Shown: piece after piece, positions 35,434 through 51,246 of the stretch
Numbering within the stretch: the first letter of the stretch is position 1
How the letters are laid out: each line of letters starts with the position of its first letter
Assembly: GCA_032358165.1 (NCBI GenBank)
Contig: JAALGY010000032.1
Coordinates: 4,030,001 to 4,094,000, forward strand
Reading direction: 5' to 3'
Source of the DNA: Diplosphaera chodatii
Taxonomy: Eukaryota > Chlorophyta > Trebouxiophyceae > Prasiolales > Stichococcaceae
DNA length: 64,000 nucleotides
Made by a program: the position numbers and the translations under genes
Notes under the pieces: model-generated
Database searches by the model: none
What the model was told of the DNA's origin: nothing
Seen by the model: only the letters and a program-made list of their open reading frames with translations

Positions 35434-38035
35434 ATGGCGGGTGCGAGTCGTGCGGCGGTTGCGGTGGCCTTGCTGTTGGTGGCACTTGCTGGCACCGGCG
35501 GCGCTATCAGGCATGTGCATGCCAACTGATCTGACCTGCAGTCTACTCTGACGACCTCGACGAGGTCTGTGTGGCTGTTTGTTACATCCGAAGTCACGAG
35601 CTGTGGTCGATGCAGGATCCCGGCGTACATCAGCGGGGTCAGCCTTACCCCACCATTGCGGCGTGAGGAGGAGCTTAACAACAGACCTCTGATCGGTATC
35701 TTGAGCGAGGTCAGCCTTTTTTCATGACACATACCACATGGCCGTCACGTTTGCCTCTGACTGCACGAGCATACCTCTAGTACTGCAATCAAGCATAGCG
35801 TGTACGGTGAAAGATGGCATCGTGTACTGAATGGTTATGAAACTGCACGCCTACTGCGCAGACTGGCAGTCCAGCCCCTGGGGGCCACACCTATGTCGCG
35901 GCATCCTACGTGCGCTTCGTACAGGTGTGCGACCTTCAGCATGCGGTTGCAACCGCCCTGTGCATGTTAAGGCAGCTGACAGCGGAATGCAGTCGGTATA
36001 CAACACCCGAGTAAAAATGACAGCTGCCTCCTACTGTGTGCAGGCTGCTGGCGCCCGTGCCGTGGGACTGGCCTGTGACATGCCGGCTGACGAGATGGGA
36101 CGCATGTGAGGTCGCTCGCTCTCTGCTACACCCAAGTGTGCATGCATTGCGCTCTGCGCCTGGCTGCAGATCGCACTCCGTGAGGCCCAAGCGTCGTGTG
36201 CCTGGCGCTCACTTCCATCATCTGTCCTCCTGAATGCAGGTTCAAGAAGATCAATGGGGTGCTGATACCCGGGGGCAGCCAGGATTTGACACCTGGGCAC
36301 CCATACTTTGACTCCGTGGCCCTGCTGCTGAACCTGACCAAGGAGGCCAACGACAACGGTGACTACTTTCCAGTAAGGCTTCATCAAGCATGTGCAGCCC
36401 ATCTGTGTTGAAGCTTCGTCTCCCATGTGCCGATGCATATGCGATGCCTGCATGAGTGCAGATGCATGGCACCTGCCTCGGCTTTGGCGCCCTGCTCATC
36501 ACCGTCTCTTGCAACCTGTCGCTCGCAAAACCCTTCGGTGGGCAATGCTCTGCCATCTGCTGACCTGGCACTGCGCATGCAGATGCATGCCACGTGCCTG
36601 GGCATGGAGGCGGTGTCGCTTGCAGTGGCCCAAGAGAACTCGCTTCTTGACACTTTTGATGGCACCAACAACCCATCGACCGTCAAGCTGGTGCCTGGCG
36701 GCGAGGTGAGCAATCATGCTAACCCTGAGGTCTGGCCTACCAACCTGTGTCAGACGACCGTGTGGAAAGGTACCTGGCCGCCAGCAGGCCAGATGATGGC
36801 TGGTCGCCTTGGCTGCCTGCACCTAGTGGACTGCCAGACACGTGACTTCGGTTGTGGATGCATCAGAAAAGCCTGTTCTGGCAGCAGCTGCCAGAGAAGG
36901 TGCGCCGCGACCTGCAGAAGAGACCTTTGACCATGGAGAACCACAGCTATGGTGAGCTCGCCTCATTACCACTGTCCAGAGGCAACTTCGGGTCATGATC
37001 TCTTCTGCAATTGATGTGTGAAGTGTCACCCGAGCGTCGCACAGTTTGCACCGCTCTACTGGTGGAGCGCTCCCACACCTGTGCTGTTGCCTGACACCAT
37101 TGCCAGATCAGCGTTGCTCGCCGATGTGCAGGCGTGGGTGTGTCAGCTTTTGATGCCAGCAGCCGCCTGAAGCGCTTCTTCAGGGCAATCACCACATCCG
37201 CAGACCGCAAGGGCAGGCCCTTCATCTCCACCATGGAGGCCCGCGAGGTAGTTTTCGTTGCGGGAACTGCGTCGAGTCACCTACTGTGCACTTGATGACG
37301 ATCACTCACCAGTGCTAGCTGCGGCATCTTGAGATTTTGCGTGGTTAAGCTAACCCAGCTTGCGATGGAATGCAGTATCCAATCACAGCAACTCAGTGGC
37401 ACCCCGAAAAGAATGCCTTCGAGTGGTCACAGCAGCTGGACATCCCCCACTCACCTGAAGCGGTTTGCACCCTCTGTGCTCATATTTTGCACCTTGCTTC
37501 GCTGCGGGTACATCGCCATTTATGGTTCGCAGTCCAGGTGCCTCTTCAGTCTGCTTCAGCTCTTCTGCTACTGCCAAAGTGCAATGTTTGCAGGTAGATG
37601 TGACGCTGGCAGTTGCCAAGGTCCTTGTCAACAACGCGCGCCGCAACTTCCACAGTCGGGTGCGCCTGATTGTCATGCATCCCTGTGTGTTGCTTTGTGC
37701 GCATGACCACACTACACCATTCACCTCGGATCAGAGTTGAGTTGTACGAAGGCACTCGGAGCCACAAATTTACACAGAAGGTTGTATGTGCTGCCACCCC
37801 TTGATATGCATATGATGCAGGCTGACAAGAAGGAAGAAGACGATCTGGTCATCTACAACTATCCTGTGGCATTCACTGGCAAGGTGAGCAGCTGCTGCCG
37901 CTCGCAAAGTGCACCAATGATCGATGCAGCAGCTTGACTGCAGGGGTGACCACACGACTCGTTGTGACACCCCAACACGCCATCAGACGTGTCACTGCCC
38001 TGCAGAACGATGAAAGCAACTTCGAAGAGTGGTAG
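35434..38035 (+). CDS. GGH: Gamma-glutamyl hydrolase (332 residues)
   Basis: It removes gamma-linked glutamates from folate polyglutamates, typically in the vacuole. Exons: 35434-35510, 35616-35709, 35862-35924, 36044-36105, 36240-36372, 36583-36705, 36867-36951, 37132-37247, 37376-37462, 37594-37659, 37821-37883, 38006-38035, all in phase. An N-terminal signal peptide ([16 protein letters not shown]) indicates the secretory route. Family blocks in order: [46 protein letters not shown] with nucleophile Cys148, [11 protein letters not shown] and [13 protein letters not shown] with His260 and Glu262 of the class I glutamine-amidotransferase-like triad. The first intron has a GC donor (CAG|GCATGT). 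The donor after 37462 (GCG|GTTTGC) is weak. The last exon (NDESNFEEW, stop) is short and was chosen because it keeps phase and a good acceptor; an alternative 3' exon near 38157 is possible. Confidence 0.87.
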
Positions 38036-39197
38036 GCAGTGTTGCAGTACCCCAAGCAGCATGTCATGCCATTTGTGCACAGCGTCCTCAACCCTGCTGA
38101 ATGGGAAACCGCAGCATGTACCCCGCACTTCAAACAAGAGTTGTCTTGCCCACTGCAGCTTCTTCCTGCCAAAGTACACCAACAAGGACAGGGCGTCTCA
38201 GGCTGATGCGGGAGGTGATGTGCGCTGACACATTTGCCATAAGATGTGCGCATGATGGCGGCATAGGAAGCAGAAACAAGAAGGTATGCCATCAGTTGAG
38301 AGTAACGACACCACAGCTAGGAGCTAGCCATGTAGACCAGGAGGCTTTGATCTGAGCTGCCAAAGCAGCTTTGGCAGGTGACAGCGTTCTGGGTTGTCAG
38401 GATTCTTTACATCAGCTGTAGTTGCAGCGCATCAGGATTCTGTAGCAGATCGTGCAGCTAGCAGCCTGCCTTGTACATCAGGATCATTACCAGCCAGCTG
38501 GCAGCAGGAGTGCGCAGGGGTCTTTCTGCAGGAAACATACATTTGCACAGAAGTCCTTATAGACAACTAACAGTGACAAGAATTTGATGTAGCCGGGGAA
38601 AGAAGGGTGTATGGATGACCGAGTGAGCAGATTTATTGCCTGCCGTTCATATGCAAGGGCTCTTCTTATGAGCGGCGCATGAAGCATGATGCATGTGAAG
38701 TTTGCATGTGAAATTGTGCTGTGGTCACGCTCTAGTCCAATAATTCAGCGACAAGGTCACAAACAGCTAGGACGTGGCCAGTGATGAGGCGGGAGAGGAT
38801 TCCTGAAACCTGCACAGCAGCACACCACTGCCCTTTCAAATTGCATTGCCGCCAGCCCGACCGCCATGCTTCAGGGCGGCTTGCATTGCCCAAGCAAAAT
38901 TCCTAGTTGCGAAATTCAGCACGGCACATATCAGATATTACAGTGTGCTTGGCAGTTTAAGCGTGCCATCTGTCGAGGTGGGTCAGGGTCCTGACAGCGC
39001 GCGATCCTCGTGTTCATAACCCAACATGTGCTAAGTGAGTCTTGACGGGATCCAGAGGTCGCCGGCAGTCGACAGCTGTTGCTCCTTGGAACGGCAAGCG
39101 CAATTGCTTGTTATTCTCGAGATACCACAGCACTGAGCACATGCCTGGGACACACGCTTCCCCTTGTCATAGCGGCACCAATTTCGCTGCATGCTGC
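38036..39197. other. Intergenic between gamma-glutamyl hydrolase and sugar kinase
   Basis: Presumably the 3' UTR of the hydrolase and the promoter of the kinase. Around 38395-38490 a phrase like CATCAGGATTCT recurs three times with changes. No gene was found. Confidence 0.4.
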
Positions 39198-42001
<2,804 letters not shown>

Positions 42002-42680
42002 TAGATGCTCTCGCACGCTGTCTGGCACACTGTGGAGGTGCACTGCCTGAACAATGGTTGTAGACAGTGGGATTCAAACCGTGACATATGGTACCGTGTA
42101 TGCCTACACTTGCACGGACCAATGCGACCTGCACAAAGCTACATCTGCGATCAGGTCTTCTGCGAACAGTCGGAGCTATCATTAAACCTGCCGACATAGG
42201 GTATCTGTCTTTGCACCCATGCTGGTACCTGAGACATGGCGCAACACCAAACAGTCGCTGAACTGCAATCCGAGACACCCAAAGAATCGTCATGAAGTCT
42301 GACAAGTACACTGAACGCTGGTCCAGCCAGCTCTATGATCGGCTGGAAGAATGGCTCGATTCCATGCATGCAGCTGCACATCGGAAGTAGCTGTGCCACC
42401 TGCAGTCCTACAGTTATGCTTCGTTGGTCTGCCCCTCGTCAGCATTTGCGGCAGGTATGGGCGCATCCTGCTGCTGCAGCAAGCATTATGCGCTGTCAGC
42501 TTGATTGGCTGCGGTGTGCGCCCTTGCACTCGGTGGGCCTCGCCCAGGCGGTTTCATTGGCGATCTCATGATGACTCATGATGACAGGGCGCCCTTGCGC
42601 TGGCTGTGCGCCGCAGCGCCAGTGAGCACCTGCAGGGGCAGGCCTGACAGTCTGCGACCATTCCTGAATGCAGTTCCCTT
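42002..42680. other. Convergent intergenic region
   Basis: 3' flanks of the sugar kinase (plus) and AMP deaminase (minus). No gene was seen. If AMP deaminase uses a longer last exon, its end would fall near 42496. Confidence 0.45.
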
Positions 42681-45600
42681 TTACAAAATCTGAGGCAGCA
42701 AACCTCTGCTGCACACGGTTCAGGTGTTCTCAAGGTATGCAACATCAGACCGTGACCATGACTTCAGGTGGCATTTTGCAATCAGCCCGAAGAGCAGGCA
42801 GCTGGTGCTTGCAACTCACCGTGCCCAGCTCGTCGTAGAACGTCTCGGCGCGGAAGCGCATCCGCAGGTTGGGCACGTTGGTCTTCTGGATGTCGTTGCC
42901 CTCGGGGCCCATCCTCCAGTACCGCCGGTGCACCCAGTGCATCTTCACCTGCGCAGCGCCACTTGGAGACTGAGAGCCTGGGCCACCGCAGTGCTCGCCG
43001 CTGTGCTGAGCTGGGTACTATGCAGCGAGGGTGTACAATGCGGTGGCGCTTGGGTATGACAGTCAATGGCGCAACAGGGGTCTATGTACTGCTGGATATG
43101 TCTTGATACCATTACACAGCGGACGTGGAGGCTCGAACATTGATGTCCAAGCCTGGCACGTTGTGTGTGCGTTGTATCAAGACATGGCAATGCAGGGGTG
43201 TCTACAGTGGGTAGGGCTGATCACTTGCTGGCGAGTGGACAGCCGACCAGAGCTGCATGAGTACCTCCAACACTGTTTGCAGCTGTTTGCCGCCTCCCAC
43301 ACAGTGTGCCCTGACATGATGATTTGCACCTCACCTGGTGTGGAAAGCCGGAGTGCAGCACGGAAGCGCGCGCGATCTCGCAAAGGTCCGTCGCACTCAG
43401 CTTCCACACCTGCGGGCAGCACGATGGCAAGCATCTCAAAGATTGGCGTGTCACAGCCATTTGTGCGGTGGAGAAGTTGCTCATGGCAAAGGGTGCGGCC
43501 CACTGCCTGTACCATGCTGCCCTCAGCATGGCATGCAGCATGTGTACCTGGTGCGCAGCCTGCATTAAGCAGGAAGCTCTGTGGCATGCGGGGGGTTTGA
43601 CTGCATGGCTGACCAAAGACACATATCTTACCAACACTGACGAGTATCATGATGACCTACGACAGGATGACCTAGAGAGGATTTGCTGGGTCGTCAAATC
43701 AGGGTCACATCTGGGGAATGTGCATATGGTTACTCAAGGTGGACCTTGTGCTTAGTCAGGTCACGTCAGTGAAGGTTAAGGTTTGATTTGAGTTGGCTCG
43801 ATGCTAGATTTCAGTACCTGCGCCGCCACGGAGTACTTCTCCACCAGGGGCTCTTCGGTCTTCATGAACCCCTAAACCAGTTGTTGTCTGTGTTCGTAAA
43901 ATTCACCTGCGCGGCGACGGAGTACTCCTCCACCAGGGGCTCCTTGGTGAGGTGGATCTGCAGCGGGTCGTCGGTGGACAGGCTGACGTTGAGGCCGCGC
44001 GCGAAGAAGGTGGGCAGCGGGTTGCGGTGGTAGTCCAGGAACAGGCTGTTGTTGGACAGCGGCGACATGCACAGCCCGATCTGCGCGACGGGACAGCAAC
44101 GCCGTCAGCCGCCGTCGTGCAGCCGGCACATGGCAGCAGCCCAGCATGTGGCCGCATGGTGCTTCAGGTGCATCCCTCCGAGACTGTCCACGGAGTCTGA
44201 CATAGATTCAGTGGGGATGTGGATGCAGTGCGAGGTCAACAGCAGGCGAGCAACGCCACCATGTTGAGCACCTCCACCCCAACATCTCTGCCCACATGGT
44301 GTCCATGACGTTAGCACCTCACCTGCTTCAGGTAGTACAGGTACTGCATGCAGGGCGACTTGCGCAGGTTGATGCCGTGCGCGATGTTCTCGCACAGCAT
44401 GAACGCCGAGGCCAGGTGGTCAACGTCCCCCGCCTCGCCTGCAGGGATGAGGTCACAAGCTGAGTTCACAGGCGCAGCAATGGTGGGACCTTTATTTCAG
44501 GCTTCAACAGCTCACGCTGCCATTAACAAGCAGCATGAACTCGGCCTTACCGTCTGTGCGCTTGATCCAGTTGAGGAGGATTGACATTCAAGTGCTGCAC
44601 CAACAGTCACACCACATTGAGAGCTGCTGCTCACCGGCATGCGGCCGGAAGGTGAAGGTGTTCAGCCCGCGCGCCTCCCGAAACTTGTTCAGGGTGTACA
44701 GGTTGGCGTAGGTGTAGAAGGCGTAGTAGGAGTAGGCGGGGTTGTGCTTCAGGTTCCAGGCGTCAGGGCGCTGCATGTGCTTGTTGGGCCGCCGCTCCGG
44801 CTTCGACTCGTCGTCCACCATGTCGAAGCCGACCACCTGCAGGGGAACCCAACAGCAAGTCTGTGATATTCCCCTGCCACTTGTCAGCGTGATGAGCTGC
44901 AGAGCCCTGCGTATCATGCGTTACCGGCAGCCGCAGGGGCCTGGCTAGGAAGGCTGTTCTGAATCAGGGACACAACACAGGTGTAAACAAGACAAAGGTC
45001 AGGCTGGAGTCTGCATACTACTGAAGGTGCTGAAGGACTACATCCCATACTACAGACAGCGTGCCGCACAATGAATGACCTTGTGCGAAGCAGCACAGCT
45101 GTCTGTTGTACTTCATGTATGCCTCGAGCACATAGACGAGAACATGCACTCAATATCCAACCTCGCAGCTTGCAGCTTACAAAGGGACCGTCAGCTTCTG
45201 CGCAATGGCGCACGCGGGCCAACTCAAGTTGGGCATGTTCAAAGCCTCACCTGCTTGAGGAACAGGTGGAGCTGCGGGTGCAGGGTGGGGTCCTGGGTGA
45301 CCTCGAACAGCGGCGTGAAGATGTTGTCCAGCATCTGCTCGAACGTCTCGATGATGCCCTGCTCCTTGTACACCGCGTACAGCCGGGGGATCTGCATGGG
45401 ACGGGGTGCTGCGGATTGAATTGGAGGCCTGTACAATACCATGTGTGTCATGCCAGCACGCAACCACGAAACTCTGGCTGCAGACGAGATGGACAACCGC
45501 ACTATCAACGTAAACCCGTTGACAGTGCTTATCATCCATTGTTTGCATGCAGCCAGCATGCTGGGACCTCGTGAGGCAAGCGGCAGGTATGGCAGCAGAC

Positions 45601-48600
45601 TTCAGAGCAGCAGCGTGACGGCTGTGGTGGGAACGCAGCGATTACCTGGGTGGGAACGCAGCGATTACCTAAGTGGGAACGCAGCGATTACCTGAATGAG
45701 CCACACGACGTTGTTGGAATACAAGCGGTGCTGGCAGATCCAGGCGGCCAGGATGTCCCACTCCACGCGCTTTCGCCCGTAGATGCTGATGCGCAGCTCC
45801 GCATGCTGGTACTTGCTGGCCTGCAGGAATGTCACATGCCCCTGGAAACGCTAATTGCTGGTGCAAGCAAACAGACGGGGCGCCATGTCCGCCTACCATG
45901 TGTGCAGCAACCACACGCTGACAGCAGGTTTGTTGGCGGAAGGGCATGCTCTGCAATCAAGAGGCGTCTCAACAGGCATACACAAGCAGCAGATGGCCAC
46001 TGCTGAAGGGGCGAGTGGCTGGCAGCCACCCTGTAGAGCCAGGGGACACCATAAGCTCACCTCCAGGTCGGACACCACCTCCTGCGTGAGCTCCGCCAGG
46101 AAGCGCCCGTGGATGATGTTGTCCTGCAAGCAGAAGCAGTAACATCTCTTAGCACAACCTTCCTCGAGTACTGCTGACGTGCATCTGTCAGTGTTGCACT
46201 GTCAGCCTGTTGCACTGTCAGCCAGCTGCAGCCGGCACATGAGCGGGCCTTTTCTGAGCTGCTGGCTGGCAAGCTCACAGCTGCAGCTGGCTGCGAATGC
46301 CGTCAAAAACTGCTGCAATGGGTAGCAAGCCTGCATGACCAAGGCATCACCGCCGGCGGCCAGCACCTGCTTGATGAAGATCTCCCGCAGCCGCGACTGC
46401 CCGCACGGGTTGTACTTCAGGTTGAACTTGTCAAAGCGGTGGAAGATGTTTTTGTCCGCGTGCATGTCCAGCGTGTCCACGTTCAGGTCGTGCCTGCACA
46501 GGGAAGCTGCAAGGTTTGGAAGCGGGCATGTGCCAGTCTCCAGAAAAGTCTCAAGAGGCTGTTGATGACTGCTGAGGCTGAAACATCCATCGATGTCCTG
46601 GCGCCACAAGCTGGCCTGTCCCCACTTCCAGCCTGCATCTCAGTCAGAGCCCATCCTGGCTACGGTTTCGAGCATTTACAGCAGCTGACGGTCCGCTCCG
46701 CCCCCGCGCACCCCTTAGCAGGTGCCCCGGGCTGACGCAGCACTGCTGCGCTGTGAGCTCTGCATCCAGCCTCGGCCCTGGCTGCTGTTGGTAGCACTGA
46801 AGCGGGCAAACATGCCACACCCCACAGCAGATGCTGCAGCATCTGTAGCGCAGCTGCAGGTGGTCAGCTTGACACCGGTGGGCGGCCCCAGCAAGTGTGC
46901 GCTGCACTGCTGGCTTGATCAAGGTATCACCGTCATCAGGGACAGGCTTGCTGACATGCGACGTGGCCCATCGTACCCGCGAAGATTATCGCTAGCTTCG
47001 TCAAGTGCAGCGACTTAGGTAAGCACCGCAGCTGTTGCGCTGAGTCAACATTACACCCGATCTGCCCGGTACAGATGCAGCACTGATCACTGCCGTACCC
47101 GGCCGCCAGCTGATCGGCCGACACCGGTTGACTCACGTTCAGCCGACAGTGAGTCAGGCACTACAGTGATTCACGTGTAGGCCCCATGCGACTACATTGG
47201 GGCAGTCCCGTATGCGTTCACGACGGCGCCGCCGCGACAACTGCAACGTTTATCTCATTGGTCCGAGCCTCAGAGGCATCAAAGTGCTCACCCAGTCATC
47301 TTGAGGGACTCGAACACCTCGGCCAGGGTGAGGAACTTTCCATCCCGGAAGATGACCACCTGCAATGGCCAGACTGATCGTCGCATGCGCTGCACAGAAG
47401 CTGTATCTGCGCAGGCTGGCCTCCAGGCATGATTCAGTGATCGACTGCCTGAGTAAGCAGGGGGTCACAGGGGTGACACACCCTGACACACAGGCCAAGG
47501 TACCAGGCAGCGCACCTGGTCGGGCTCCTTCCGCAGCTTGGACTTGATGAAGCGCAGCAGGTGCTTCTGGTGCATGCACGCCGAGTGGTGGATGTGTGTG
47601 TCCACCTGCATAGTGACAGATGCCTGGTCATGCCTTGTAGCAATGCATTGGCGCAATGTGAGTGCCCTTGCATAGGCGGTGAAGGTGTCCATGGAACTGC
47701 TGACAACGGTGCTGCGGTCAGCGCATCGTGGTGGCCGCCATTGCAGTGTTGCAACTTGCTTGCAGCAGACATGCAATGCGACGTTCAGAAAGCCCGCAGC
47801 ACGCCGAGGCCACAGCAGCATTTGCAACTGGCATCAACCCTTCTGACCTTGCGAACATTGTAGAAATCCCGGTGCGGGGCCGCCTTCTGCGCCAGGAACT
47901 CCTTGTCGGCGTTCATCATGACGTGCAGGTTGAACTTCTGCTCCAGCAGCAGCAGCCGGTGGAAGCAGAAGCTGCGCACTGCGCCCATTGCCTGGATTGC
48001 CAGCATCCTGCACAGTGTGGAGATCAGGCCTGGATGATGATGATTGATCCAAGCCCTCACGTTGCTACTGGCTGCGCTTGATCACAGCAATCTGTCGCAG
48101 AAGCAAGGCTGCAACAGGCATACAGACATGCCGCCAGCGACCGCAGAGCATGCTTCCGGAGCAGCTGCCGCACAGTGCACCTGTGCATGTCAACAAAGAA
48201 CTCATGGCTGTCCCCGGGCGTGTCCGCCACCAGCTCGTCGCGGCTGGAGTCTGACCACACCCGCATCACGCCGTGCTGCATCTCGAAGTCGAAGTCCGAA
48301 GGCTGCAGAAAGACGACACCAGCTCGCTCGAGTGGATCAGCATCGCACCAGTCATCGCACGCATGTCCGCCGTACAATAGTGCAGAGGGTGCAACATGGC
48401 ACTGCAGCAGGCAGCCCGGGGCACCTGCGTCTCTGGGTCGGAGGTGTCGAACTCGAAAGGGTCCCGTGTGAACAGGTCGCTGGGGTTGGCCACCTCTGGC
48501 AGCTCCGTCGACAGCGGCGCAGCGCTGACGAACAGCCACTTGTCCCTGCGGAAGCAGCAGCACATATCAGGAGTGTGCTCTGCTGCTCATACTGCTATGA

Positions 48601-50491
48601 ATTGGAGCTCAGGACTGGCCATGGCCACACCAAGGCAATATAGTATTGCAACGCAGGGCTCCAGCAGCTGTCGGGTTTCTGAGGAGCCCTCGCCAAGCTC
48701 GGCACACGCGCATGCGCACCTGAGATCGTAGCACTCCTTGAGCAGCCCGCACACGTCCTCCGTCTCCTCATTGAGCGCCGCCTCGGGCGTGATGACCCGG
48801 GTGTACTGCTCGTGCAGCGCCGCGTGCTCCATCATCTGTGCACGATCACCGCACCATCCCCACCAAGCTCAGACTGTGGAGTGGCATGGCCTGACAGCGG
48901 TGCCACCAGCAAGGCGGCGGCTGCATGGCAAGCAGCTGGCAGCGCCTACCGTTTCATGTGCAAGGGGTCTCGCACCTGGCCCTCAGTGATGAGCTCCGGC
49001 GCTGTGGACAGGTGGTGGTTGGGCGCCGGCGCGTGCCCCGGGTTGCTGACCAGGGTGCCCGGCACCATGTGCCCTGGCGCTGGCGCAGGGGGCGCTGCAC
49101 CCCGGTGCAGCGCCGCCGCTGACGCGTGCCGCTGCTGCAGTACGGCAATCACAAGCGGGCGGCTCATGCTCAGTCCACACAGGGGAGCAGACGGTCCTGG
49201 TTGTCAGCTGAGCGTTTTTTATACTGTGAGAGGACACCGCGCTCCAGAGTACCGAGGGGATGCCCATCGCATGCTCGGCGCCGGAGACGTGTCATTGCCT
49301 GAGGTGTGGTTGACGCCGCTGCCGGGAGACGGACTCACCATGAGGGGCGACTCGTGTGCGAGCGCCTCCTGCGCCTGCACCTGTGCGTGCCCCGCACGGT
49401 TGGCGGGGCCGCCCCAGTACTTGGGCTGCGGTGCGTTGCGCATCTGCCGTGCCGCCTCACCACCCTGCAGGAGACGTTTGAGGTTCAACTTCCCGGAGGA
49501 CGCTGCAAAGCTGTCGACAGGTAGAGGGTGGCAACCCTGCGCAGCAGGTGATCGTCCAGCTGCGCATCAATAGATATGTGTCAGGCCGATTTGACCTCGA
49601 GAGATGCGGTGGGTGAGTCCCTGTAATGGTGCTCCTGCCGCCAGCTGCTCGCAGAGGCCGGGGTCACTGGGCCCAGCGACTTGCCGCCTCCGCTGCCGTT
49701 GCTGCCCTTCTGAGAAGGAGCAACAAAATGTGTATCTAGTTAAGGCTGGATTGAGTAGCAACTGATGTTTATGCATCTAGAGAGCAACGAAGCCTCGTCA
49801 GCTTCAGCAAAACTGCTGTATATCAGCACATGCACACGGTGTGACCTTTGCAGTGCGAGACATTCACCTGTGGCAGGCGCACACGCCGTGACTTTGGTGG
49901 CGTGCTGCCCTGTGTCTGGCCTGCAGGCGCCGCGCTGCCGTTGCACTGCGCACTGCCGTTGGCGCTGGCGAAGGCCGAGTCGCCATTGCCAGCGTGTCCA
50001 TTGATCATGCGGCTCCGGCGGTGCTGCGGCTGCCGGTTGTCGGGCAACGGACCGCCGCTGGCTGACACGGAAGCAAGGTCCTCCTCGGCGTCCTCCTCAG
50101 CGAGGCTGACCTCGTCGTCTGCTGACTCGTCATCTGCTGCCTGTGCCCGCTGCCGCCAGCGCTGCCTGCATGGTGAAATGGGGATGTACGCCATGCGTTG
50201 GGAATGCACTGCATCGTTGACATGTGCTACACACAAAACAGCAACGTGTCGGGCCATGTCAGATGCGGCCCCACAGGCACATGTTCTGCGTGATACAGCT
50301 GCACGTGCTCCGGAGCTCAGCTACTACCAGGTGCCTCACCGTGCTCTGCGCTGCTGCCGTTGCACGAAGGACTTGGGGTCCTGCTGCAGATACAGCGCAG
50401 TGGTGTACGCTGCCGCGGCAGCCGCCACGCCGAGGGCTGCACCGCCCAGGAGCAGCGACCAGCCGTGCTGGCTGCTGTCCTGGGCCACCAT
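42681..50491 (-). CDS. AMPD: AMP deaminase, FAC1 type with N-terminal membrane anchor (about 896 residues)
   Basis: It deaminates AMP to IMP. Exons: 50491-50340, 50165-49868, 49709-49596, 49464-49339, 49134-48976, 48835-48720, 48545-48425, 48302-48181, 48007-47848, 47605-47516, 47359-47292, 46493-46367, 46123-46061, 45820-45692, 45391-45251, 44836-44635, 44438-44323, 44080-43907, 43409-43335, 42948-42820, plus a short last exon, all in phase. Residues 14-34 ([19 protein letters not shown]) form a membrane helix as in plant FAC1; residues 50-250 are low-complexity and acidic. The catalytic domain has [33 protein letters not shown] (zinc ligands His460, His462), [64 protein letters not shown] and SLSTDDPLQ (Asp805, Asp806). 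The last exon is uncertain: 42689-42681 gives the end ILGT-type GT-IL-stop, while another acceptor gives about 70 extra residues. Intron 11 is about 800 nt, far longer than the others. Confidence 0.9.
45627..45693 (-). repeat. Three tandem copies of a 5' splice site segment
   Basis: A 23-nt period (copies at 45627-45647, 45650-45670, 45673-45693) covers the donor of AMP deaminase intron 14. On the sense strand each unit starts AG|GTAATCGC and ends CCCAC(T/C)(T/C)AG, so each 23-nt unit is bounded by GT and AG. Confidence 0.9.
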
Positions 50492-51246
50492 TGCGGCAGG
50501 TCCGCCCTGTTATGCCTGGTGGCGCCGGGTTGTGCCAAACGTCCAGGGTCTTCGTTGTGCCTTCAACACCAGCTTGATGAATGGGCACAGGTGCAATCAA
50601 AATAGCAGGCGTGTAATTACGTGCGATAAGGATGGCAAGGCTTGTTTCGGAAGCTGATGCACCCTATCAGGCGATGAGCAGCACAAGCTGAAGAAGGGTA
50701 CAGTACTCAGTCAGCGCAAGTGGACGCAAGCAGGCCGTCCCAGCAACAGCGATCGAGTCTGCTGCGTGAGACGCACACTCAGCAACGTGAACACATGTGC
50801 TGTGTGGGATGCGAAATGCTGTTTGTACAATGGAAAGCGTAGCAAGCCCTGACGCAGCGTCAGCCCGAACAGTGCCACTTCTGTCTCTCTGCAACTTGCG
50901 AAATCCCCCTATTCGCAGTTGTCGAGGCACACCACGAACAGGCAGCAACAGCCAGTTCTCTCTTAAAGCCCCATCTCTGGGTGTACTTAACATTGGTAGC
51001 CTTCCCCGGCCGTCTGGGACTCCAGTTCCAGATCTGCTCTGTGTGAGGGCACTGTGACTAAATGTTAGTCCAGCCCAGCCGTCTCTACACACAGCATTCA
51101 CAATTACATTGCCGTGACCACCAGCGCTCGCCTCCTCAGTTGCGTGTGACGCGTAAGCGCCTATGTCGTCAGGCACTACTAATGTTTAGCTGAGATAAAG
51201 GGTGGCAGCACGCACCTGTCCTTGGCCATCTCCTTCGATACTCAAC
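50492..51246. promoter_or_regulatory. Divergent region, AMP deaminase / RRM protein
   Basis: 755 bp between divergent start codons. Both promoters should lie here; no core element could be fixed by eye. Confidence 0.4.

Noticed and set aside
48812..49573. 253-codon plus-strand open frame
   Set aside because: It lies opposite several AMP deaminase exons and has no family features of its own.
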